Assembly: GCA_030605045.1 (NCBI GenBank)
Contig: JAUWBK010000023.1
Coordinates: 1-10,076, forward strand
From: Dehalococcoidia bacterium
GTDB taxonomy: Bacteria; Chloroflexota; Dehalococcoidia; Dehalococcoidales; RBG-16-60-22
Reading direction: 5' to 3'
Length of the DNA stretch: 10,076 nucleotides
Numbering within the stretch: the first letter of the stretch is position 1; each line of letters begins with the position of its first letter. The notes beneath the pieces were generated by a model, which saw only the letters and a list, made by a program, of their open reading frames with translations, searched no databases and was not told where the DNA came from. The position numbers were made by a program, and so were the translations under genes. Positions 1-4,825 of the stretch are shown here, one piece after another.

Positions 1-531
1 CCCTAAGCGATGCGCCAAGGGCGCATATATCTCTAAAGTCTCCTGAGCAATACCCTGCTGTCTCTCTGGTGATAGCGCATCCAAGGTGCGCATATTGTGC
101 AGTCGGTCAGCTAGCTTGATAAACACCACACGGAGGTCTTCCGCCATTGCCACCAGCATTTTCCTCAGGTTCTCCGCCTGTGTTTCTTTGGTCACTGTCC
201 CCAGGTCTTGCCAGGAGACTTTACCCAACTTAGTGGTGCCGTCAACTAGCTTGCTTATTTCTGGACCAAACTTGGCTTCAATCTCGGCAATCGGTATGCC
301 ACAGTTCTCCGGGATGTCATGCAGCAATGCTGCTGCCAGAGAACTGGCATCAAGCTGAAGCTCAGCCAGAATCAACGCTGTCTGTAACGGGTGTTCCAGA
401 TAGGGCTCACCTGACTTGCGTACTTGCCCCTGGTGTGCCTCGGCGGCAAAATGGTAAGCCTCTTCCACCACAGCGAGCTTTTCTGGTGGCAGATACTCCT
501 GAGCCTTCTCTTTGAGCTGACTAAAACCCAT
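1..531 (-). CDS. relA: RelA/SpoT-family (p)ppGpp synthetase/hydrolase, N-terminal part (runs off left edge)
   Basis: This is the stringent-response enzyme that makes and/or degrades (p)ppGpp in the cytoplasm. Only the first 177 residues are in the window, corresponding to the HD hydrolase domain. Visible hallmarks are RKSGEPYLEHP (residues 38-48, with metal-ligand H47), LLHDIPEN (69-76, with H71-D72) and KLADRLHNMRTL (139-150, with D142). These match the Mn-binding His/His-Asp/Asp set of bifunctional Rel enzymes. The usual catalytic Glu-Asp pair after the HD reads Glu75-Asn76 here. The synthetase, TGS and ACT domains would lie beyond base 1. The start is ambiguous. ATG at 531 has only a weak purine stretch before it, while an in-frame TTG at 549 lies 12 nt after a perfect AGGAGG (567-562). 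The gene is divergent from the AOR gene. Family assignment is very secure; whether it is bifunctional cannot be judged from this fragment. Confidence 0.93.
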   Translation of the reverse strand, partial: MGFSQLKEKAQEYLPPEKLAVVEEAYHFAAEAHQGQVRKSGEPYLEHPLQTALILAELQLDASSLAAALLHDIPENCGIPIAEIEAKFGPEISKLVDGTTKLGKVSWQDLGTVTKETQAENLRKMLVAMAEDLRVVFIKLADRLHNMRTLDALSPERQQGIAQETLEIYAPLAHRLG

Positions 532-561
532 TACCCCAACTGTAGCCAAGGTTTTGCTGCG

Positions 562-567
562 CCTCCT
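562..567 (-). promoter_or_regulatory. Shine-Dalgarno AGGAGG upstream of relA
   Basis: Reading the minus strand, AGGAGG lies 12 nt before an in-frame TTG (549-547) and 30 nt before the ATG at 531. The distance favours the TTG as the true start (adding six residues, M-A-T-V-G-V), although 12 nt is itself longer than ideal. Confidence 0.5.
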
Positions 568-595
568 ACTTCAACTATAGCTTGGTTACAATTTA

Positions 596-625
596 AGTAT
601 AGCCCAATCGGGTTACTCGTGTAAA
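596..625 (-). promoter_or_regulatory. Probable sigma70-type promoter of relA
   Basis: On the minus strand a -35 TTTACA (625-620) is followed after 18 nt by a -10 TATACT (601-596). Transcription would start near 589, about 20 nt before the AGGAGG. Both hexamers are one mismatch from consensus. It faces away from the AOR promoter. Confidence 0.6.
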
Positions 626-663
626 TGTGCTTTAAAAAATTACCTAATTGACCCTATCCCGTA

Positions 664-691
664 TTGACACTGACAATAATTATGGTATACT
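664..691 (+). promoter_or_regulatory. Strong sigma70-type promoter of the AOR gene (extended -10)
   Basis: A perfect -35 TTGACA (664-669) is followed after 16 nt by TATACT (686-691), which is preceded by the extended -10 element TGG (683-685). Transcription would begin near 698, leaving a leader of about 32 nt that holds the AGGAGGT ribosome-binding site at 713-719. This also shows that a longer reading of the gene from TTG at 664 cannot be right, because that codon lies inside the -35 box. Confidence 0.75.
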
Positions 692-729
692 TTCCATTGT
701 CAAAATTAGACGAGGAGGTAACTCAAAAA

Positions 730-2475
730 ATGAGCAAGATTTTACGTGTTAACATGACTGACCGGACGGCTAAGTCCGAGGACGTGCCTGAGAAGTACCA
801 GCTGCTGGGCGGGCGTGGTCTGACCTCCGCCATAACCTGCGACGAAGTGCCACCTACCTGTCACCCCCTGGGACCCAATAACAAGGTCACCTTCTCCACG
901 GGCATTGTCACCGGCACCACTGCCCCCACCTCAGGGCGCATCTCCATTGGTGGCAAGTCCCCCTTAACTGGCGGAATCAAGGAGACCAACTCCGGCGGCA
1001 TGGCCGGCCAAAAGCTGGCCCGACTGGGCATAAAAGCCATCATCGTCGAGGGGCTGCCCAAGGAAAAGGGTAAGTTCTGGTTGCTCAAGGTGAATAAGGA
1101 CGGGGCACAGCTCCTGCCGGCCGATGAGTTCGCGGGTAAAGGGTTATATGAAACCTATCCCAAACTCTTTGCCAAGTTCGGCAAGAATGTCGGCATTATT
1201 GGCACCGGCGTCGCTGGAGAGAGGCTGATGTCAATGGCTGGCGTCTGCGTCAATGACCCTGAAAACCGTCCCAGCCGCTACGCTGGCCGTGGCGGGATGG
1301 GAGCAGTGATGGGCAGTAAGGGTCTCAAAGCCGTCATCCTTGATGACACGGGCGGCCCTGGCGTCCCCATTGCCAACCAAGAGGTCTTCGATGCCGGGCG
1401 TAAGAAGCTCGTTGCCGCCCTGCAGGAACACGCTCTCACCAAGCCCGGTGGGACGCTGAACACCTACGGCACCGCCGCCCTAGTCAATGTCATCAACGAG
1501 GCCGGTGCCTTCCCCACCCGCAACTTCAGTGATGGGCGCTTCGAGGGAGCGAATAAGATTTCCGGCGAAACCATCAACGAGACCTGCAAAAAGCGGGGCG
1601 GTGTGGGTATGACCGGTCACAGCTGTTCCCCAGGCTGCATCATCAAGTGCTCCAACGTCTACCCCAAGCCCGATGGCACCGAGCTGGTCTCCTGCCAGGA
1701 GTATGAGTCGGTCTGGTCCCTTGGTGCCAACTGCGGCATTGATAGCCTGGAAGTTACCGGAGAGCTGATTCGCCTGTGTAACAACTATGGCGTGGACACC
1801 ATCGAGGCCGGGGTGACCATCGGCGTGGCCATGGAGGCTGGGCTGGCCAAGTTCGGTGATGGCAAGAAGGCCATCGAGTTGATGCATGAGATTGGGAAGG
1901 GCACCCCCTTAGGCCATATCCTAGGCAATGGTGCCGCAATAACGGCTGGCACCTTCGGTGTCGTGCGCTGCCCTACCGTCAAGGGGCAGGGAATGCCTGC
2001 CTACGAGCCCAGGGCAATCAAGGGCATCGGCATTATCTACGCCACCTCCACTATGGGCGCTGACCACACCTCAGGCTACACCATCGCACCCGAAATACTG
2101 GATGTGGGTGGCAAGGTGGACAAGTTCATCGTGGAGAAAGCAGACCTAGCGCGCAACTTCCAGTATACTACTGCCTACATCTTTGATAGCAGCGGCCACT
2201 GCCTGTTCATCTCCTTCGCCGTCCTAGATATCTCCTCCGGGCTCGAAGGAGTAGTGGAAGAGTGCAACGGAGTGCTGGGCACCAACTGGACAGTGGATGA
2301 CATGCTACGGATGGGTAAAGAAATCGTTGATAGGGAGCGGGCCTTCAATGAAGCGGCTGGCTTCACCAAGATTCACGACCGCTTGCCGGAGTTCATGAAG
2401 TACGAGAAGCTCCCGCCCCACAATGTAGTCTTCGATGTGCCAGATACGGAACTAGACAAGGTCCACGGACGCTAG
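730..2475 (+). CDS. aor: Aldehyde:ferredoxin oxidoreductase (tungsten/molybdenum AOR family)
   Basis: A 581-residue member of the AOR family, cytoplasmic enzymes that oxidise aldehydes to carboxylic acids (or run the reverse reaction) with ferredoxin, using a bis-pyranopterin tungsten cofactor and one [4Fe-4S] cluster. Visible family blocks are the N-terminal LGGRGLTSAI (26-35), TNSGGMAGQKLARLGIKAII (86-105), GRGGMGAVMGSKGLKAV (186-202), the cluster cysteines C299/C303/C307 in CSPGCIIKC with C491 in FDSSGHCLF as fourth ligand, and YATSTMGADHTSG (437-449). Length is close to the roughly 600 residues usual for the family. ATG at 730 is chosen because AGGAGGT lies 10 nt upstream and the family N-terminus begins there. 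The first cysteine spacing is CX3C, unlike CX2C in Pyrococcus furiosus AOR as I recall it. The aldehyde substrate cannot be told from sequence. Two ubiquitin-fold genes follow. Confidence 0.95.
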   Translation: MSKILRVNMTDRTAKSEDVPEKYQLLGGRGLTSAITCDEVPPTCHPLGPNNKVTFSTGIVTGTTAPTSGRISIGGKSPLTGGIKETNSGGMAGQKLARLGIKAIIVEGLPKEKGKFWLLKVNKDGAQLLPADEFAGKGLYETYPKLFAKFGKNVGIIGTGVAGERLMSMAGVCVNDPENRPSRYAGRGGMGAVMGSKGLKAVILDDTGGPGVPIANQEVFDAGRKKLVAALQEHALTKPGGTLNTYGTAALVNVINEAGAFPTRNFSDGRFEGANKISGETINETCKKRGGVGMTGHSCSPGCIIKCSNVYPKPDGTELVSCQEYESVWSLGANCGIDSLEVTGELIRLCNNYGVDTIEAGVTIGVAMEAGLAKFGDGKKAIELMHEIGKGTPLGHILGNGAAITAGTFGVVRCPTVKGQGMPAYEPRAIKGIGIIYATSTMGADHTSGYTIAPEILDVGGKVDKFIVEKADLARNFQYTTAYIFDSSGHCLFISFAVLDISSGLEGVVEECNGVLGTNWTVDDMLRMGKEIVDRERAFNEAAGFTKIHDRLPEFMKYEKLPPHNVVFDVPDTELDKVHGR

Positions 2476-2501
2476 GGGTTATTAAGACGTTTAACCATGA
2501 G

Positions 2502-2540
2502 GCCCCCTTCGTCGTGATGATGAAGGGGGCTTTCTTCTTT
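2502..2540 (+). terminator. Intrinsic terminator after the AOR gene
   Basis: GCCCCCTTC (2502-2510) pairs perfectly with GAAGGGGGC (2522-2530). The stem extends inward by three pairs (one G-U) to a 5-nt GTGAT loop, and a T-rich tract TTTCTTCTTT (2531-2540) follows. It lies 27 nt after the AOR stop codon, so the following Ubl genes probably depend on read-through or on their own promoter. Confidence 0.9.
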
Positions 2541-2554
2541 GCGACAAGTTAAGG

Positions 2555-2560
2555 TATAAT
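2555..2560 (+). promoter_or_regulatory. Candidate -10 box (TATAAT) for the Ubl gene pair
   Basis: A perfect TATAAT lies 30 nt before the first Ubl ATG. No convincing -35 is present: the 17-nt position falls on TTCTTC (2532-2537) inside the T-tract of the terminator. The promoter is either weak or activator-dependent. Confidence 0.45.
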
Positions 2561-2590
2561 AAATATATCTATTTTTCTGTGGAGGAAGTG

Positions 2591-2833
2591 ATGAACAAGG
2601 TTGAGGTCAGGCTCTACGCCTCCCTGCGAAAATACCACCCCAATCCGGGGAGCAGCGAAGCTTTGGTCATTACACTGGACAATGAGGCCAAATTAGGAGA
2701 CCTGTTGGATAAGCTGAAGCTCCCCAGACAGGAGGTAAACTTGCTCATGGTGAATGGGAACTGGCAGAAAGAGAGCTACCTCCTTCAGGATGGGGACAGG
2801 ATAGGTTTCTTCCCACTCATCGGTGGGGGATAA
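2591..2833 (+). CDS. MoaD/ThiS-like ubiquitin-fold sulfur-carrier protein, GGG terminus
   Basis: An 80-residue beta-grasp protein related to MoaD, the small subunit of molybdopterin synthase, which carries a thiocarboxylate on its C-terminal glycine to build the pterin dithiolene. The N-terminal strand VEVRLYASLRKY (4-15), the LMVNGNWQ block (52-59), LLQDGDRIGFFP (64-75) and the C-terminal GGG are typical. ATG at 2591 is chosen over an upstream in-frame GTG (2579) because GGAGG (2581-2585) sits 5 nt before it. It is followed after 2 nt by a second Ubl gene. Given the AOR gene just upstream, a role in tungstopterin assembly or AOR maturation is likely, but it might also be a general MoaD or a sulfur carrier for another pathway. 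No activating enzyme (MoeB/ThiF type) or MoaE is present in the window. Confidence 0.85.
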   Translation: MNKVEVRLYASLRKYHPNPGSSEALVITLDNEAKLGDLLDKLKLPRQEVNLLMVNGNWQKESYLLQDGDRIGFFPLIGGG

Positions 2834-2835
2834 GG

Positions 2836-3114
2836 ATGATTGAGGTGCACCTCTACGGCAAGCTGCGCCGCTTCACTGATAACCAAGACCCCACCCGCGA
2901 TTCTATCATTTATGTTCCGGTCAAAGATGGAGACACCATCGAGGACATCGCCAGGCGTATCGGTATCACTTTTGAAGAACTGGGCAGCAATATCTTCCTC
3001 AACGGGGAGTACTCCGCCTTAGAGAGGAAGGTTAAAGATAAGGACCGCCTGGGGATATTCCCAGACGATATGCAGCTGCTCTACAAGTGGCATTTCCAAA
3101 AGTCCAAAGGATAA
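2836..3114 (+). CDS. MoaD/ThiS-like ubiquitin-fold protein without Gly-Gly tail
   Basis: A 92-residue protein that starts 2 nt after the preceding stop codon, with its ribosome-binding purines (GGGGGATAAGG) overlapping the end of the upstream gene, so the two are probably translationally coupled. The beta-grasp pattern is visible in IEVHLYGKLRRF (2-13), the FLNGEYS block (54-60) and KDKDRLGIFP (67-76). Where a sulfur carrier would end in Gly-Gly soon after the FP motif, this protein continues with DDMQLLYKWHF and finishes KSKG. It therefore probably cannot be activated at its C-terminus as MoaD is, unless it is processed. It may be a structural or regulatory partner of the first Ubl or of AOR. 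Function is not known to me; the fold assignment is fairly secure. Confidence 0.78.
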   Translation: MIEVHLYGKLRRFTDNQDPTRDSIIYVPVKDGDTIEDIARRIGITFEELGSNIFLNGEYSALERKVKDKDRLGIFPDDMQLLYKWHFQKSKG

Positions 3115-3141
3115 GACGAGGCAAGAGGTTAAAAACCTTCC

Positions 3142-3171
3142 TTTACAAATCCAGCCGTAATACCGTATTCT
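3142..3171 (+). promoter_or_regulatory. Probable sigma70-type promoter of hisS
   Basis: TTTACA (3142-3147) and TATTCT (3166-3171) are separated by 18 nt, each one mismatch from consensus. Transcription would start near 3178, leaving a leader of about 25 nt. It would let hisS be expressed independently of the Ubl pair. Confidence 0.5.
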
Positions 3172-3202
3172 AGCTTTAAGATAAGAACCAAAAGGAGTTA
3201 GA

Positions 3203-4453
3203 TTGTATCAGGTACCACGCGGAACGTCAGACATTTTGCCAGAGGAACAGGTTTACTGGCGCCATATAGAGCAAAAAGTAGCTAATATCTGCCAGCTCTA
3301 TGGTTATGAGCGCATTGATTCCCCAGCCTTTGAGGATACCGGACTTTTTACTCGTAGTGTGGGAGAGGGAACCGACATCGTTGAAAAGGAGATGTACACC
3401 TTTAGCGATAAAGGTGGCAACCAAATAACCCTGAGGCCAGAGGGCACGGCACCAGTTTGTCGAGCCTATCTAGAACACGGACTACATAATCGGCCACAGC
3501 CGGTAAAGCTGTATTATCTGGCTTCTATTTTTAGATACGAAAGACCCCAGGCAGGAAGATACCGACAACACTATCAGTTTGGCTGTGAGGTCATCGGCGA
3601 TGATGACCCCTCCCTTGATGCCGAAGTTATTGATATGGCCTGGCAATTTTTCCGGTCACTAAACCTGCGGCACCTATCGTTACAGCTCAACAGCATTGGC
3701 TGTAAGCAATGCCGCCCCGGTTATCTCAGCGTCCTGAAAGACTACTACGCCAAGCATACGAAAGAGCTATGCCCCGATTGCAAAGTCAGGATAGACCGAA
3801 ATCCTCTGCGCCTGCTTGATTGTAAACAGCCATCATGCCAACAAGTAGCCAATGCAGCTCCTCGAAGTGTTGACTACCTTTGTCCCGAATGCAAAACTCA
3901 CTTCAATCGACTCAAGGGATACCTGAAGCTCCTTGAAATTCCTTTCACCCTCAACCACCGCCTGGTTCGGGGGCTGGACTACTACACCAGAACCGTCTTT
4001 GAGATTCAGCCCGAAGCCGCCGGCGCCCAGAGCACCCTCGTTGGTGGTGGTCGGTATGATGACCTGATTGAGGAGCTGGGAGGCAAGCCGACACCGGCAA
4101 TTGGCTTTGCCATGGGCATAGAACGAATCATCCTTAATCTAAAGAAACAGGATATTCATATACCCCCTCTAGCCAGACCACGGGTATTTATCGCTCACAT
4201 CGGTGCTGAAACCAGGGATGAGGCAATAAAGCTGGCCTCCGGGCTAAGGCAGGCAGGCATTGGGAGCATCGTGGCGACGGGTAATAAGAGCCTGAAAGCC
4301 CAGTTAAGACAGGCCAATAATCTCGGCGTCCGCTACGCGGTAATCATCGGTGAGGAAGAAGTAAAAAAGAGTACCGTATCACTCCGGGATATGACCACCG
4401 CCCAACAAAAAACCGTCCCCACCAGTGAATTACCGGGGCTACTCATTGAATAA
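3203..4453 (+). CDS. hisS: Histidyl-tRNA synthetase (HisRS)
   Basis: A 416-residue class II aminoacyl-tRNA synthetase that charges tRNA-His in the cytoplasm. The N-terminus PRGTSDILP (5-13), TLRPEGTAP (76-84), motif 2 FRYERPQAGRYRQHYQFG (110-127), the HisRS-specific LVRGLDYYTRTVFE (254-267), LVGGGRYDDL (279-288) and motif 3 GFAMGIER (301-308) are all intact. The insertion region carries paired cysteines (C167/C170, C190/C193, C207/C212, C227/C230), as in many bacterial HisRS, suggesting bound zinc. The anticodon-binding domain follows from about residue 324. The start is TTG at 3203, supported by AAGGAG (3192-3197) 5 nt upstream and by the family N-terminus. Length is normal. In many bacteria hisS lies near the rel gene; here the AOR and Ubl genes lie between them and rel points the other way. 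Confidence 0.97.
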   Translation: MYQVPRGTSDILPEEQVYWRHIEQKVANICQLYGYERIDSPAFEDTGLFTRSVGEGTDIVEKEMYTFSDKGGNQITLRPEGTAPVCRAYLEHGLHNRPQPVKLYYLASIFRYERPQAGRYRQHYQFGCEVIGDDDPSLDAEVIDMAWQFFRSLNLRHLSLQLNSIGCKQCRPGYLSVLKDYYAKHTKELCPDCKVRIDRNPLRLLDCKQPSCQQVANAAPRSVDYLCPECKTHFNRLKGYLKLLEIPFTLNHRLVRGLDYYTRTVFEIQPEAAGAQSTLVGGGRYDDLIEELGGKPTPAIGFAMGIERIILNLKKQDIHIPPLARPRVFIAHIGAETRDEAIKLASGLRQAGIGSIVATGNKSLKAQLRQANNLGVRYAVIIGEEEVKKSTVSLRDMTTAQQKTVPTSELPGLLIE

Positions 4454-4479
4454 CCGGAATAGGTGTATTTTTTTGGGGG

Positions 4480-4515
4480 AAACAATTCAAAGCTAAACAG
4501 GAAGGAATTGTTTTT
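4480..4515 (+). terminator. Possible weak terminator after hisS
   Basis: AAACAATTC (4480-4488) pairs perfectly with GAATTGTTT (4505-4513), with a run of five T at 4511-4515. The 16-nt loop and the AT-rich stem make it weak. It is the only terminator-like hairpin I see between hisS and the next promoter. Confidence 0.4.
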
Positions 4516-4519
4516 CGAG

Positions 4520-4598
4520 TTATGTAAAGTTGGTAAGGGATGAGGTAAACTCAATTAATTTACAGCGCGTGGCACCAATTTTGATGAATTTATGTAAA
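4520..4598 (+). repeat. Direct repeat TTATGTAAA (two copies) around a GTAAA/TTTAC inverted repeat
   Basis: TTATGTAAA occurs at 4520-4528 and again at 4590-4598, exactly 70 nt apart. Between them GTAAA (4545-4549) and TTTAC (4559-4563) form an inverted repeat with a 9-nt spacer. They lie just upstream of a strong promoter and could be a regulator's operator, but in AT-rich DNA some of this may be chance. Confidence 0.4.
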
Positions 4599-4606
4599 AT
4601 TTTTGG
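4588..4606 (+). promoter_or_regulatory. Possible UP element (A/T tract) upstream of the S-layer-like gene promoter
   Basis: An almost pure A/T stretch ends 10 nt before the -35 box, where the RNA polymerase alpha subunit binds UP elements. It overlaps the second TTATGTAAA copy. It fits a highly expressed gene. Confidence 0.4.
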
Positions 4607-4615
4607 CTCAGGGGC

Positions 4616-4645
4616 TTGACAAATGAATTTCTAGTGTTTTATATT
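4616..4645 (+). promoter_or_regulatory. Strong sigma70-type promoter of the first Asp-box protein gene
   Basis: A perfect -35 TTGACA (4616-4621) is followed after 18 nt by TATATT (4640-4645). Transcription would start near 4652, which gives a leader of about 175 nt before the ATG at 4826. Confidence 0.7.
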
Positions 4646-4665
4646 AGGAGAGTATTAAGTTTGAT

Positions 4666-4675
4666 AGGAGGTGAT
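4666..4675 (+). promoter_or_regulatory. Extended Shine-Dalgarno near the 5' end of the leader (STAB-SD-like)
   Basis: AGGAGGTGAT is complementary over ten bases to the usual 3' end of 16S rRNA and lies only about 14 nt from the predicted transcription start, 150 nt before the real gene. It either drives a ten-codon leader ORF or acts as a ribosome-binding mRNA stabiliser, as described for Bacillus cry3A leaders. The strength of the match is directly visible; the role is inferred. Confidence 0.5.
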
Positions 4676-4678
4676 GCA

Positions 4679-4711
4679 ATGGTAAGACCCGTAAGGGGAG
4701 AGAGTTATTAA
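4679..4711 (+). CDS. Possible leader peptide ORF 1 (10 codons)
   Basis: ATG at 4679 lies 6 nt after AGGAGGT (4666-4672) and reads MVRPVRGESY before TAA. Spacing and SD are ideal, better than those of the large gene downstream. No run of a single amino acid suggests classical attenuation. The segment 4658-4667 can pair with 4705-4714 (ten pairs including two G-U), closing a stem around the SD and the ORF, with a small CCC-GTAA-GGG hairpin (4688-4697) inside. No function is recognised. Confidence 0.4.
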   Translation: MVRPVRGESY

Positions 4712-4742
4712 ACTCAACAATGGATTCGAAGTAAACTTAGTC

Positions 4743-4766
4743 TCCATAAAATAAGGAGTTTATGGA
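4743..4766 (+). promoter_or_regulatory. Leader hairpin covering the start codon of leader ORF 2
   Basis: TCCATAAA (4743-4750) pairs perfectly with TTTATGGA (4759-4766), eight pairs with an 8-nt loop that displays AAGGAG (4753-4758). The ATG of the tiny ORF that follows lies in the 3' arm, so the stem would control access to it. Confidence 0.45.
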
Positions 4767-4791
4767 AGATTCCTTGTCTGTGGAGATATAG
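4762..4791 (+). CDS. Possible leader peptide ORF 2 (9 codons)
   Basis: ATG at 4762 follows AAGGAG (4753-4758) by 3 nt, a rather short spacing, and reads MEDSLSVEI before TAG. Ribosomes on this ORF would cover the 5' arm of the hairpin that can mask the main gene's SD, so it could couple translation. It may equally be chance. Confidence 0.28.
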   Translation: MEDSLSVEI

Positions 4792-4809
4792 GTATATCCT
4801 AACAAGGAG
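4770..4809 (+). promoter_or_regulatory. Leader hairpin able to sequester the main Shine-Dalgarno
   Basis: TTCCTTGT (4770-4777) pairs with ACAAGGAG (4802-4809), eight pairs including one terminal G-U, and covers most of the AAGGAGG at 4804-4810. A smaller inner stem GATAT/ATATC (4785-4789 with 4794-4798, loop AGGT) makes it compact. Confidence 0.45.
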
Positions 4810-4822
4810 GAAAAAATAAAGG
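4804..4822 (+). promoter_or_regulatory. Ribosome-binding region of the first Asp-box gene
   Basis: AAGGAGG (4804-4810) lies 15 nt before the ATG at 4826, which is unusually far. A second, weaker AAAGG (4818-4822) lies 3 nt before it. An in-frame TAA at 4817-4819 rules out any earlier start, so the ATG is fixed even though the SD arrangement is odd. Confidence 0.6.
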
Positions 4823-4825
4823 TCG

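Larger units (their letters stand above)
4454..4825 (+). other. 372-bp intergenic region with promoter and structured leader of the S-layer-like gene
   Basis: No gene longer than ten codons is supported here. The first half (to about 4610) is AT-rich and holds a weak hairpin and repeated GTAAA elements. The second half holds the promoter and a transcribed leader of about 175 nt. The parts are listed separately. Confidence 0.8.

Noticed and set aside
86..624. Plus-strand open frames across the first 600 bases
   Set aside because: The minus strand encodes an unmistakable Rel HD domain here; the plus frames overlap one another and have no family features.
664..729. Longer AOR reading from the TTG at 664
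   Set aside because: The extra 22 residues do not look like the family N-terminus, the TTG lies inside a perfect -35 box, and ATG at 730 has AGGAGGT at the right distance.
1480..1887. A 135-residue open frame on the minus strand inside the AOR gene
   Set aside because: It lies wholly within a strongly conserved enzyme gene, its translation shows no recognisable domain, and no promoter or SD is apparent. It is a shadow frame.
3125..3140. Small hairpin AGGTT-AAA-AACCT after the second Ubl gene
   Set aside because: Only five pairs with a 3-nt loop and no proper T-tract; too weak to call a terminator.
4652..4825. A known riboswitch class in the surface-protein leader
   Set aside because: I looked for cyclic-di-GMP, fluoride, preQ1 and similar core motifs. 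There is a GGTGATG stretch and a GTAA tetraloop, but the conserved cores are absent. A covariance-model scan with Infernal against Rfam would be decisive.
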